Origin: CAYNRA01 sp046296415
GTDB taxonomy: Bacteria > Bacteroidota > Bacteroidia > Cytophagales > Spirosomataceae
Length of the DNA stretch: 64,000 bases
Assembly (NCBI GenBank): GCA_046296415.1
Contig: JBKBLN010000002.1
Span: 620,001 to 684,000 of the forward strand
Direction of reading: 5' to 3'
The notes under the pieces were generated by a model. That model ran no database searches and was not told where the DNA came from. It was given only the letters and a program-made list of their open reading frames with translations. The translations under genes were made by a program, and so were the position numbers. Shown piece after piece: positions 17,393 through 26,572 of the stretch (position 1 is its first letter; each line of letters opens with the position of its first letter).

Positions 17393-18181
17393 ATGCGAAC
17401 AAGGTTGCTTTCTCTTCTCATTTTTTCCCTCTTTGTATTGGGTATTACCTCGTGGGAAACCCCGAATCGGATGGTACGGAACGAGCATTTCAAGCCAGGA
17501 GAGCAATATGCCTACAAAGTCAAACTCAGTTTTGTCCCGATTGGCGAGGCGAATGTTCGGGTGGAACCTCAAATCATGTATGTTCATCAACGACCTTGCT
17601 ACAAGGTAGAAATCATTGGGAGGACAACGGGCCTGAGTGATTTTTTCAAGGTTCGCAATACCTATCAATCTTGGGTAGACACAACCACCTTACTTTCTCA
17701 CCGATTTTTTTACCAAGCGAGAGAACGAGAATATAAACGGGATCAAATTTTGGTTTTTGATCACCATAGGCAGCGCGTGCGGGCTGTCGAAAAAGACCAA
17801 ACACAGGAGTTTGAGGTACCTAAAAATGTTCAAGATTTGATTTCTGGCTTTTACTTTCTCCGCACCTTAGACTATGACCAATGGAAACCCGGCCAGATCA
17901 TAACCACTCCTGTATTCTTTGATGATGAATTATATCAAATGAAGATTCGATATGCGGGTAGAGGTTCTGTCAAAACCAAATTTGGACAATTGAAAGTGAT
18001 CAAATTGCACCCCATCTTACCCCCTAACAAATTATTTGATGGAGAAAATGGCATACGGATTTGGGTATCAGATGACAAGAACCACGTGCCTGTGAAGGTC
18101 GATGTTGATTTCACTGTAGGTGGTGCCAGTATGGAGCTAAAATCATACCAAGGAAATAGACACCCGTTTCATTGGTACTGA
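17393..18181 (+). CDS. DUF3108-containing secreted protein
   Basis: Protein of about 262 residues with an N-terminal hydrophobic signal or anchor (LLSLLIFSLFVLGI) and a DUF3108-type body. That body has GEQYAYKVKLSFVPIGEANV near the start, RTTGLSDFFKVRNTYQSWVDTTTLLSHRF in the middle and GIRIWVSDDKNHVPVKVD near the end, the typical order of this family. Function is unknown; members are periplasmic. The start at 17393 is chosen over a GTG at 17345 and an ATG at 17372 because it leads directly into the signal segment. The 3' end overlaps the convergent CDF transporter gene by 13 bp. Confidence 0.82.
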   Translation: MRTRLLSLLIFSLFVLGITSWETPNRMVRNEHFKPGEQYAYKVKLSFVPIGEANVRVEPQIMYVHQRPCYKVEIIGRTTGLSDFFKVRNTYQSWVDTTTLLSHRFFYQAREREYKRDQILVFDHHRQRVRAVEKDQTQEFEVPKNVQDLISGFYFLRTLDYDQWKPGQIITTPVFFDDELYQMKIRYAGRGSVKTKFGQLKVIKLHPILPPNKLFDGENGIRIWVSDDKNHVPVKVDVDFTVGGASMELKSYQGNRHPFHWY

Positions 18182-19161
18182 GAGCGGTGTTTCTGATTGG
18201 AAACCACGTTTTCGATTTTCCATTGTATTCGCTCCTGAAAAGGTGTTTGCCGAGCATGGCAGTCTTGTTTCAAACATATCCCACAAGATAGAGGTAAACA
18301 TCCATCTGTATGAACAAAAAACTCAACTTCATCACCAAAACGATCATGAACAATCTCTTGCATGGTATCCAAAACTTGATGGGCTTCATGCACATTTAGG
18401 TACCAAGGAACCGTTAGGTGACAATCAATGTGTAGGTGGGTACCGTATTTGATGACCCGCAGATTGTGAATGTCCACCCAGTTCTCTTGCCGGCCTTGCT
18501 CCAATGTGGCAACAATTTCATCCAAAAGTTGGGTATCAGCCTCATCCATAATTCCGGCTATTGAATTTCGAAGTATCCGATAACCCATCCAACCAATAAA
18601 TACCCCAAAACCCAGGGCTATGGCAGAGTCAAGCCATTTCCAACCCGTATATTTCATCAAAATAAGGCCAACAAGTATTCCTAAGGTGGAATAGGTATCG
18701 GTTTTGAGATGTTGTCCACTCGAAATCAAGGCCAATGATCCTGTTTTCTTTCCTTGTTTTTCTGATAGATGTCCAAGAATGTAATTGACAATGGCCGTGA
18801 TGAGAATCAGGAAAATACCCGTATCCCATTCAGAATTCAGGGTCGACATTCCCCAACGGGTCAGCGATTCCCAGATTATCACACCACCTGCCAATGAAAT
18901 TAAGGTACCCTCCACAGCAGCAGAAAGAAACTCAATTTTTCCATGACCGTAGGGGTGATTCTCATCTTGAGGTTGTGCAGCTAAATATAGAGCATACAAA
19001 CCAAAAAGACCCATAATGACGTTCACGGTGCTTTCCAAAGCATCGGTAAGAATAGCCACCGATTGGGTGACATACCACGCCCAAACCTTGAGACCAAACA
19101 AAAGGATCCCAACCGAAACGATGATTTTCTGAAAATTAAAGTTTACCTGCGTGGCTTTCAT
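18169..19161 (-). CDS. Cation diffusion facilitator (CDF) metal transporter
   Basis: Inner-membrane exporter of divalent metal ions (Zn, Fe, Mn or Co; specificity not clear). Six hydrophobic helices are followed by a cytoplasmic domain. Metal-site residues are visible in TDALES (helix II) and SGQHLKTDTYST (helix V, HxxxD), and the conserved HPYGHGKIEFLSA loop is present. After the standard C-terminal domain there is a Cys-rich extension (GCLPLSCGICLKQDCH), which is not usual and could bind metal. Length 330 aa. Probably a single gene. Confidence 0.9.
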   Translation of the reverse strand: MKATQVNFNFQKIIVSVGILLFGLKVWAWYVTQSVAILTDALESTVNVIMGLFGLYALYLAAQPQDENHPYGHGKIEFLSAAVEGTLISLAGGVIIWESLTRWGMSTLNSEWDTGIFLILITAIVNYILGHLSEKQGKKTGSLALISSGQHLKTDTYSTLGILVGLILMKYTGWKWLDSAIALGFGVFIGWMGYRILRNSIAGIMDEADTQLLDEIVATLEQGRQENWVDIHNLRVIKYGTHLHIDCHLTVPWYLNVHEAHQVLDTMQEIVHDRFGDEVEFFVHTDGCLPLSCGICLKQDCHARQTPFQERIQWKIENVVSNQKHRSQYQ

Positions 19162-19185
19162 AGATCAAAGGTAGGAAAAATCGGC

Positions 19186-20115
19186 TCAATATGGGTGCTC
19201 TAGGCCAAATTGGGATTGCCATTCCACCTGCTTTTGCTCATTTTGGCCGTGGATTGTTTCCTGGTCATAGGATGTCTGCCAACGATTCATTTGACGGAAG
19301 GCCGTCAAGTAGGCCTGTTGGATGGCTGTACTCCAATCATCCGGGTGCCAGTATCGGGGTAACTCTTGCACCAAACGTTTCCAATAAAGTAAACTTCGCT
19401 GGGTGATATCAAAGTGGAGCTGTTCGTGGGCTAACGTATACGGATGGGTATTTCCGGGCCGGACCCACGAAATTCCCCGAATCATATAACATTTCCCTTG
19501 CAATTTGATGGTTAAAAGATGGCGATTGACTTCCATTTCGAGATCAAACCCCATATTCGAAAAAATTTCGGCTCCATAACGGCTCATCATACGTGGAACT
19601 CCTCGGAAATCAGACCATGTCAACTTCCTCAACGGATAATACAAGGTATCCGAATCCTCAAGGGCGAGATCTGGTAGCCATTGAATTCGAACGGAATCGA
19701 TCAAGGCCGGGCTACCGCCTCCATTTTGGGTCCACCATTGCCTTGCATATCGAACGACTGACTGGGCCAGAGAGGAGGCAATTTTTACTTGTGCACTTTC
19801 CCATACATCAGTTCGCTGGTAGGCAATCGATTGTTGGTGAGTAAAGACCAATAGGGTGTCAAAGGAGGGGGTGATTCGGCTCCAACTGTATCGGAAGGTC
19901 CCTTTTCCATGAAAAACTGGTCCTTTAACTTGCTCCTCTACGTCAAGGTCCTGTACAGAAAACCAGGTCGAATGAGGTAAGGGTTGAGTTCTCAAAAGCC
20001 TAGCTACATGCTCAGTAATCTTTTTTTTGAGAGTCTCCGCTTTTCCAGCCTGACTCCCAAAAGCCCCAAAAGAAAAACAGCAAAACACGATCACCCACCC
20101 ACCTACGGTCCTCAT
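19186..20115 (-). CDS. Secreted DUF922-like putative zinc metalloprotease
   Basis: Protein of about 309 residues with a signal peptide (VIVFCCFSFGAFGSQA). The C-terminal half carries LAHEQLHFDITQ, an HExxH motif in the context seen in DUF922 proteins, which are suspected metalloproteases. A conserved LTWSDFRG segment precedes it by about 70 residues, also typical. ATG 20115 is chosen because it begins the signal peptide; an upstream in-frame extension to 20286 would run into the divergent OmpA gene. Proteolytic activity is inferred only. Confidence 0.7.
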   Translation of the reverse strand: MRTVGGWVIVFCCFSFGAFGSQAGKAETLKKKITEHVARLLRTQPLPHSTWFSVQDLDVEEQVKGPVFHGKGTFRYSWSRITPSFDTLLVFTHQQSIAYQRTDVWESAQVKIASSLAQSVVRYARQWWTQNGGGSPALIDSVRIQWLPDLALEDSDTLYYPLRKLTWSDFRGVPRMMSRYGAEIFSNMGFDLEMEVNRHLLTIKLQGKCYMIRGISWVRPGNTHPYTLAHEQLHFDITQRSLLYWKRLVQELPRYWHPDDWSTAIQQAYLTAFRQMNRWQTSYDQETIHGQNEQKQVEWQSQFGLEHPY

Positions 20116-20213
20116 TTTAGTCCTTTTACCCTCTAAAATACAGATTTCCGCGATAAAAAGCATGTCGGTTTTTGTAGAAAGATGGTATATTTGACTGTTT
20201 TGAACCAAGACAA

Positions 20214-22229
20214 ATGAAAATTGCGGGGTTACTAGGTGGTATTTTTCTTTCTTTGACGAGTTTGGCTCAGGATTTCCAGTGGGCAAGCCGTGTCATTGGT
20301 GTATCCTCTGAAAAAGTAAATTACCAACAGCCTTCATTTCAAAAGGCCAATCAGGTACTTGGACGTCCCAATGTTTTACCACAGACCGTTCTAAGCGGAT
20401 TGGCTTGGATGCCCAATGGAGCCAATTTTGACGAGGATTGGATTCAGGTGGGGTTCTCTAAACCTCAATTTGTGCAACAAATCGTAGTCGCTGAAAACTA
20501 CAATGCTGGTGCTATTTCAAAGATTTTCTTATACGATGCCCAAGGTAAAGAATACCAAGTTTACAACGAACCTTTCGTACCGTTCAAAGGTACGGGACGA
20601 CTTTGGTATGTGCCTATAGCAAGGACGAAATTTGAAGTGGTCAGCCTAAAATTGGTGATCGATCACCCACGGATCAAAGGCTACAAGCAGATAGATGCGA
20701 TAGGCATTGCCGACCACCAGCAGCCATTGAAATCAGTCATTCGGTTGGTCAAGGACTTTCCCAGTAACTTAGAAAAACAAAATTTAGGCAAGAATGTCAA
20801 TTCAAAATTCGGGGAGGTAGCTCCCATCATTTCACCTGATGGAAAAACGCTTTTTTACACCCGCATCAACCACCCTGACAACGTAGATAATCCAGCCAGA
20901 CAGGATATTTGGATGGCTCGGCAACTTAAAGATAATGAATGGACAGAAGCCGAAAATTTGGGCAAACCAGTCAATACCAAAGATGATAATGCTGCCGCTG
21001 CCATTTCCCCAGACGGAAAAACGCTGTATGTTTTAAATGTTTACAAACCCGATGGTAGTTTACAATTAGGCCTGTCCAAGACCGTAAAAAAGCGTCTGAC
21101 GTGGTCCTTTCCGGAGGAAGTTAAGATTGAAGATTATTACAGTTATTCCAGTTACACGGAGTTTTCCTTCTCACCTGATGGGAAGATGTTGATTTTGTCC
21201 TTGCATCGGCAAGATACACAAGGCAATAAGGATTTGTATGTTTCCAGAATTAAGCGAGATGGCAGTTTTAGTCCACCTGTCAACTTAGGGTCGGTGGTCA
21301 ATTCGGCAGGAATTGAAGGATCGCCTTTTTTAGCGGCCGATAACCGCACGTTGTTCTTTACTTCGGATGGGCACGCCGGTTATGGAGGGGGCGATATTTT
21401 TTTAACCCGGCGATTGGATGATACTTGGCGGAACTGGTCGGAACCAGAAAATCTAGGTCCTGCCATCAATACCCCCAAATGGGACGGGTATTTCACCATT
21501 CCTGCCTCAGGAGAATACGCTTACATGAGTTCGGAGGAACAATCTTTAGGAAAAGAAGATATCTTTCGGATTAAGTTATTCCAGAGCATCAAACCAGATC
21601 CCGTTTTACTTGTGCACGGTTCGGTGTACAAGACAGGCACAAAAGAGGCTATGTCCGCCCTTATTTCCGTTCGATCGGTGGGAGACTCTACGCAATTTAC
21701 CTTAGATATTCCATATGACCCTGAAACAGGGGAATACAAACTGATATTGCCGATCGGAAAAAAGTATGAAATTCTGGCAAAAGGTGCTGATCCGTGGCAA
21801 GCTACCGAGACATTGGACGCCAAAAAAGAAACCATGTACAGGGAACTTAAAAAGGACATTTTTTTGTCAACTTTAGAAACCGGGCAAACCATTTTACTCC
21901 CGAATGTCCAGTTTGATCAAGGTGAATACACATTACGACCCGAATCCTTGGTCGACCTCCGACGAGTAATCACCTGGATGCAAGAAAATCCGGGGATGGA
22001 AATACTGTTGGAGGGCCACAGTGATAATCAAGGCGATATGTATCTGAACATCGAATTAGCAAAAAATAGGGTGCAGGCAGTCAAGGATTTTATTTGTCAA
22101 AATGGAGGTATCAGTCCGGCACGGATCCAAATTAAATCCTGGGGCCCTGCTCGTCCTGTGGCGTCGAATGCATCGGAAGAAAGCCGGAAGAAAAACCGAA
22201 GAGTAGAGCTTACGGTATTGAAAATGTAA
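20214..22229 (+). CDS. OmpA-family protein with PD40 repeats
   Basis: Outer-membrane or periplasmic protein of 671 residues. In order: signal peptide (ending SLAQ), a galactose-binding-like beta domain (about residues 25-170), WD40-like PD40 repeats (SPDGKTLFYTR, SPDGKTLYVLN, SPDGKMLILS, LAADNRTLFFTSDGHAGYGGGDIFLT), a short beta-sandwich and a C-terminal OmpA peptidoglycan-binding domain (about 560-671, LLEGHSDNQGDMYLNIELAKNRVQAV). The OmpA domain should hold it to peptidoglycan. Similar proteins occur widely in Bacteroidota, some linked to type IX secretion, but no other such genes are near. Confidence 0.9.
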   Translation: MKIAGLLGGIFLSLTSLAQDFQWASRVIGVSSEKVNYQQPSFQKANQVLGRPNVLPQTVLSGLAWMPNGANFDEDWIQVGFSKPQFVQQIVVAENYNAGAISKIFLYDAQGKEYQVYNEPFVPFKGTGRLWYVPIARTKFEVVSLKLVIDHPRIKGYKQIDAIGIADHQQPLKSVIRLVKDFPSNLEKQNLGKNVNSKFGEVAPIISPDGKTLFYTRINHPDNVDNPARQDIWMARQLKDNEWTEAENLGKPVNTKDDNAAAAISPDGKTLYVLNVYKPDGSLQLGLSKTVKKRLTWSFPEEVKIEDYYSYSSYTEFSFSPDGKMLILSLHRQDTQGNKDLYVSRIKRDGSFSPPVNLGSVVNSAGIEGSPFLAADNRTLFFTSDGHAGYGGGDIFLTRRLDDTWRNWSEPENLGPAINTPKWDGYFTIPASGEYAYMSSEEQSLGKEDIFRIKLFQSIKPDPVLLVHGSVYKTGTKEAMSALISVRSVGDSTQFTLDIPYDPETGEYKLILPIGKKYEILAKGADPWQATETLDAKKETMYRELKKDIFLSTLETGQTILLPNVQFDQGEYTLRPESLVDLRRVITWMQENPGMEILLEGHSDNQGDMYLNIELAKNRVQAVKDFICQNGGISPARIQIKSWGPARPVASNASEESRKKNRRVELTVLKM

Positions 22230-22309
22230 GTATTTTTGTTTCAATCCCCTGCCAAATTGAGTTTTACTTTAGTTTGCTCGTTTGACCCCTATCATACCTA
22301 TGTAAATCT

Positions 22310-23977
22310 ATGCTGCGATTTTTTACGACCCAAAGGCAACCTATCCTTCTTGCAGGAGTAGCCCTGGTGCCGGTAGCCATATTAGCCTCCCTATTCCATT
22401 CGTACGCCATGAATGTACCTTTGTGGGATGACCATGCGCTAAAAGCCTTTATTTTAACCTGGGAAAAAAATGGAGTTTGGTCTGGATTAAAAGCTCTGTT
22501 TTCCCAACATAACGAACACCGAATAGCCTTCACCCGATTGGTCACACTCCTTATTTACTCGGTTCAAGGGACCATTCAGTATGATACGATGATGATGGTT
22601 GGAAATCTAACTCTGCTCGGAACATTCCTTTTCTGGGCTTCTGGATGGAAAAACAATCCCGATCGTTGGATATGGTGGGCAACAGGTTCTTGGTTGGTCT
22701 TTACCTTAGCCCTCTACGAAAATTTTTATTGGGGAATGGCCTCTCTTCAAAATTTTGGTATTCTCTTTTTTGCCATTACCACCTTTTTCTTTCATAGCCA
22801 AAAACCCAAATCCAAATTACCCTACCAAGATATCCGATTTCTACTCGGCTTACTTTCCGGTTTTTTTGCCTTATTTACCAGCGGAAATGGATTGATTGTA
22901 CCTCTCATCTCTGTTTTACTACTAGCCACTCAAAAACGTTGGAAATCCATTGGGTATGCCGCAGGATTCTGGGGTGTTTGTTTACTCCTTCATTTGCTAA
23001 CGTTCACCAATCGAACTGATCTTTCGGTCCAATCCACTTCGTTCACATTTACAGAGGTCTTTAGGCGATTTCTGATGTTATCGGGTGCGGTCACCGACTC
23101 ATTTTCTATTTGGGAATCAGGAAGAGACAGTTTGGCTATTTTATGGGGTGGGCTCTGCGTAGCGGTGGTCGTATTTTTTCTGGTACGGTTGCCCTTTCAA
23201 ATGTTTTTCAAAAAATACCTTCCTATCACCTGGTACCAATTGCTTCTCGCCTCTTTTTCACTCTTTGTATTGGGTACCATCTTAGGAACGGTCATTGCCC
23301 GAATGCCCTACCCTACCTCTATCCTATTTACTAGCAAATACAAAATATACTCCAATTTATTGACCTTACTTGCCTTCTCATTTGCCTATATGCTTGTGCC
23401 AACTCCATGGAAAAGAACCTGGGCTTGGGTGGGTTTTGGAATTAGTATTGTTTTTTATCTCAATAGTTATTTGTTGGATTATCGTTTTCACCTTTACACG
23501 TTTCAAGATCGAACGGCTGACCTGGCCAATCTATATTTTGCTGATCGAAGTGGAAAAATTCCGATGAATCAGCATCCTTACAAGCATCCTGAATCCATCC
23601 TAGCAGATTCCTTTTTACCAAAAGAAGCGCTTCAAGCGCCTCGCTGGGTGGACTCAGTCGCGATGCAACCCACCGAGGTAGCGTACTTCGAATTTGGAGA
23701 GGACGCCGATTTTAGATCGGCTTATCTCATCATAAAAGGAGACTCCCTGACGCAAGTACAGCCTCTCTATCAATCGGTACAACCTTTTTTCTTAAAACGT
23801 GTGTTTCGTCCTTGGGGTCATTCCTTGATGGGTCGTGTGAGCCGCATGAATCTTCCCTCTGGCTTATATGATACCTTTGTGTGGTTAGATCAACCTCCAG
23901 GGGGGAAATGGTTAAACGTACAGAAAACAATTCGAATCAAAGGTTACACACAGCCAGAAAAACCCAAAAATTGGTAA
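22310..23977 (+). CDS. Polytopic membrane protein, GT-C-like
   Basis: I do not recognise a specific family. The 555-residue product has about ten or eleven hydrophobic helices up to residue 400 and a soluble C-terminal domain of about 150 residues. Near the N-terminus, between helices 1 and 2, is VPLWDDHALKAF, an acidic loop in the position where GT-C glycosyltransferases keep their catalytic Asp residues; this is the only hint of function. It is followed after 3 bp by an acyltransferase-3 gene, suggesting a joint role in envelope glycan or lipid modification. Confidence 0.5.
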   Translation: MLRFFTTQRQPILLAGVALVPVAILASLFHSYAMNVPLWDDHALKAFILTWEKNGVWSGLKALFSQHNEHRIAFTRLVTLLIYSVQGTIQYDTMMMVGNLTLLGTFLFWASGWKNNPDRWIWWATGSWLVFTLALYENFYWGMASLQNFGILFFAITTFFFHSQKPKSKLPYQDIRFLLGLLSGFFALFTSGNGLIVPLISVLLLATQKRWKSIGYAAGFWGVCLLLHLLTFTNRTDLSVQSTSFTFTEVFRRFLMLSGAVTDSFSIWESGRDSLAILWGGLCVAVVVFFLVRLPFQMFFKKYLPITWYQLLLASFSLFVLGTILGTVIARMPYPTSILFTSKYKIYSNLLTLLAFSFAYMLVPTPWKRTWAWVGFGISIVFYLNSYLLDYRFHLYTFQDRTADLANLYFADRSGKIPMNQHPYKHPESILADSFLPKEALQAPRWVDSVAMQPTEVAYFEFGEDADFRSAYLIIKGDSLTQVQPLYQSVQPFFLKRVFRPWGHSLMGRVSRMNLPSGLYDTFVWLDQPPGGKWLNVQKTIRIKGYTQPEKPKNW

Positions 23978-23980
23978 TTC

Positions 23981-25099
23981 ATGTCATTACAACATATAAA
24001 AGCACTTGATGGTATTCGTTTTTTGGCCGTTACCTTGGTTTTGCTGGACCATTGGTCAGGTGATCAACTCGGCTTTCCGGCCGGATACTTAGGAGTTTGC
24101 CTATTTTTTGTCTTGAGCGGATATTTAATCACGCGTATTCTCTTACACGCCAAATCGCAAGATGACCTACATGGCCGTTCCTACAAAAAGTCATTGCAAC
24201 GCTTTTTTATTCGACGCACGATTCGGATTTTTCCATTGTACTATCTAACCTTACTCGCTCTTTGGTTTTTGGATGTACCGGCCGTTCGTGAAAAAATGAT
24301 TTGGCTGGTCACTTATACAACCAACGTGTATATGGCGGCTCAAGCTACTTGGATTGGTTCCTCAGATCACCTTTGGTCATTAGCCGTGGAAGAACAATAT
24401 TATTTATTCTTTCCGTTTCTTCTTTTTTTCATTCCACAAAAAAGAACGGGTTGGATTTTCCCTGCTTTTTTGCTCTTCTCGGTGGGAATACGACTCTATT
24501 TTTATATCACCGGTGTTTCTTGGATCGCCTCTTATGTCCTCATGTTTACTTGTCTGGATGCCTTCGGATTAGGGGGGTGGCTGGCCTATGTACAATTTCA
24601 CAAAAGTGAAACCTGGTTGAAACGATTTCGTCAACCCTCTACCGTTCTTATTGCTCTTGTTCTGTATTTAATCGTTTTGTATTTGGGACACCAACCCGAC
24701 AATCCCCACAATGCATGGATCACCGTTGCCCTACGACTTTTTGAATCTTTGTTGTCTGTGACCATGATTGGTCTGATTGTCGAGGGTATGCAACGCCCCT
24801 CTCCCCTTGATCGGGTTCGGCCAATATTGGAATGTACACCTATTGTTTTTATTGGAAAGATCAGCTACGGAATATATCTCTTTCACAACTATGTGTTCAA
24901 TTATTACCACACGCCACCGGATCACCCGGTTGTGAAGATTGTACAAAAATTAGGACAATACACCCATTGGTTTGAACTTAGTTGGTGGCCTGGCTTTTTC
25001 TTGTATTATGCCATCACCGTGGCCATGGCGACCTGTTCCTGGTATTTGATCGAACAACCCATAAATGATTTAAAACGGCACTTTGACTACACGTCATAG
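23981..25099 (+). CDS. Acyltransferase 3 family membrane protein
   Basis: Integral-membrane O-acyltransferase (OafA/YrhL-like, without the SGNH domain) that would acylate an envelope sugar. It has about ten helices. Family motifs: ALDGIRFLAVTLVLLDH near the N-terminus, LFFVLSGYLITRILL, RRTIRIFPLYYL and SLAVEEQYYLFFP (all residues 7-150). Length 372 aa is usual. Start is 3 bp after the GT-C-like gene, so the pair is probably co-transcribed; its end overlaps the convergent GT2 gene by 13 bp. Confidence 0.92.
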   Translation: MSLQHIKALDGIRFLAVTLVLLDHWSGDQLGFPAGYLGVCLFFVLSGYLITRILLHAKSQDDLHGRSYKKSLQRFFIRRTIRIFPLYYLTLLALWFLDVPAVREKMIWLVTYTTNVYMAAQATWIGSSDHLWSLAVEEQYYLFFPFLLFFIPQKRTGWIFPAFLLFSVGIRLYFYITGVSWIASYVLMFTCLDAFGLGGWLAYVQFHKSETWLKRFRQPSTVLIALVLYLIVLYLGHQPDNPHNAWITVALRLFESLLSVTMIGLIVEGMQRPSPLDRVRPILECTPIVFIGKISYGIYLFHNYVFNYYHTPPDHPVVKIVQKLGQYTHWFELSWWPGFFLYYAITVAMATCSWYLIEQPINDLKRHFDYTS

Positions 25100-26082
25100 G
25101 TCCTATTTTTCCAAACTACTTGTTTCTGAAAAAAGGCATGCAGTGCCTGATGGGTTAGGCGAATGGGTAAGACCCAAGGGGAGAAAATTAAAACCAAGCC
25201 GGGAGGTTTCCATCCAATCCGGTTGGCACCCATCCAACCCCATGCGGTCCCAAACACTTGATAGGCCAGCCCTAGGTAGAGTCCCCATACCGGATAGACA
25301 AGACCAATACAAACCAACAAGGGGAGTAAAACTAAAGTAAAGCAGGTTAAGATCAACCAAGGGCTAGCTGTTTTCCAAGCGCCCCGGATCCACCGGGCTC
25401 GCTGTTGCAACAGGTTGTCGGGAGGGAAAGTCCAACCCAACACTTGGTCAGAAAAAAGATGCTTAAATTCAAAACCAGCTTGAATAATCTGATGATACAA
25501 TGCATAGTCTTCCACAATGGAGAAGGGAATTTGGGTAAAACCCTGGACCGCCTTCCAAGCTTTCTGATGCACGGCCATGTTGTTTCCCATGCCGGTTGTG
25601 GGTAATTGAAATGTGGAAGCTAAGGCCAAACCCTGCAAGACCCAAAGCCACTCCATCGATTGCCAATGGCTATTTCGGACCAAGGTAGTTCCTACTGCCA
25701 CTCCCAAACGTGGATTTTTTTCGAATGCGTCCACATAAGTTTGTATCCAGGTAGGCGACAAATCCATATCAGCATCTGTTAAGAGCAGAAGCTCGCCTTT
25801 AGCTAAATCTCCTAAATACTGAAGTGCATTCGTTTTTCCTTTTAATGGATTTAAAGCAGAGGATGCAGGGATCGAAACAATATGAAAACGATTATCTCCT
25901 TGGCATAGGGCCTGCATACGGGCCAAGGTTTGATCGGTGGATTGATCATCTCCCAGCCAGACGTCAAAATCTGTATATTGTTGATTTTTGAGAGAAATAA
26001 TCACCTGCTCGATCTGAAATTCTTCGTTTCGAGCAGGTAATAGAACCGAAACTTTCGGAATTAGGCGATGAATTGATTCCAT
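25087..26082 (-). CDS. Family 2 glycosyltransferase, membrane bound
   Basis: Processive-type GT2 of about 331 residues. Motifs: LLPARNEE, LGDDQSTDQT, TDADMDL (DxD site), EDYALYHQI (catalytic base region) and QQRARWIRG (QxxRW), followed by two or three C-terminal helices. Its layout resembles the GT2 encoded at 11516-12601 but the sequences differ. ATG 26082 is chosen because the GT domain starts right there; a long upstream extension would lie inside the preceding gene. Last gene of a minus-strand group with an aldehyde dehydrogenase and a small membrane protein. Confidence 0.88.
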   Translation of the reverse strand: MESIHRLIPKVSVLLPARNEEFQIEQVIISLKNQQYTDFDVWLGDDQSTDQTLARMQALCQGDNRFHIVSIPASSALNPLKGKTNALQYLGDLAKGELLLLTDADMDLSPTWIQTYVDAFEKNPRLGVAVGTTLVRNSHWQSMEWLWVLQGLALASTFQLPTTGMGNNMAVHQKAWKAVQGFTQIPFSIVEDYALYHQIIQAGFEFKHLFSDQVLGWTFPPDNLLQQRARWIRGAWKTASPWLILTCFTLVLLPLLVCIGLVYPVWGLYLGLAYQVFGTAWGWMGANRIGWKPPGLVLIFSPWVLPIRLTHQALHAFFQKQVVWKNRTYDV

Positions 26083-26537
26083 TGTCGACGGTATAACCAA
26101 AGGAAAATGGCTCCGGATATAAGGGCGATAAAAGCTTGACTGATACCTAATATTCCCCCAAAAACAACCAATGGACCTAAAACAGATACGCCTATTCCTG
26201 CGGCATACACCCAGTACCCACGTTTCTGTAAACCCCACATCATCACAGCTCCTATGATACAAAGTAAACTAGTTAAAATGCTGGAAATAGCCATTCCACG
26301 CAGGTTGGCAGGTGTCCAATTTCCCTGAAAGGCACTCATCACTTGATCAACAGCGGAAGCACCTTCCTCATTGAGGTCTCCGTTGTCCATTTGGTCACGA
26401 ACATCATCTAGGATTTCGAGTCCTTGCTCGGCTTGAATATCAGCCTTTTGGTATTGTTCAGCCGATTGAAAAAGTTGAAAGCCGCTATTGATAAACGTAA
26501 CAATGCAGAGAAAAGTCAAAAAATTAGATCTAGACAT
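26061..26537 (-). CDS. Small integral membrane protein of unknown function
   Basis: About 158 residues: one N-terminal hydrophobic helix, a charged segment rich in Asp/Glu/Gln (about residues 30-75), and three closely packed C-terminal helices. I do not recognise a family. ATG 26537 is chosen; an in-frame TTG at 26576 would overlap the dehydrogenase stop. Its 3' end overlaps the GT2 start by 22 bp and the dehydrogenase ends 35 bp upstream, so all three are probably one operon. Confidence 0.65.
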   Translation of the reverse strand: MSRSNFLTFLCIVTFINSGFQLFQSAEQYQKADIQAEQGLEILDDVRDQMDNGDLNEEGASAVDQVMSAFQGNWTPANLRGMAISSILTSLLCIIGAVMMWGLQKRGYWVYAAGIGVSVLGPLVVFGGILGISQAFIALISGAIFLWLYRRQWNQFIA

Positions 26538-26572
26538 GGGTAAATATTCGTTACGATGCAAAGGTAATCGGA

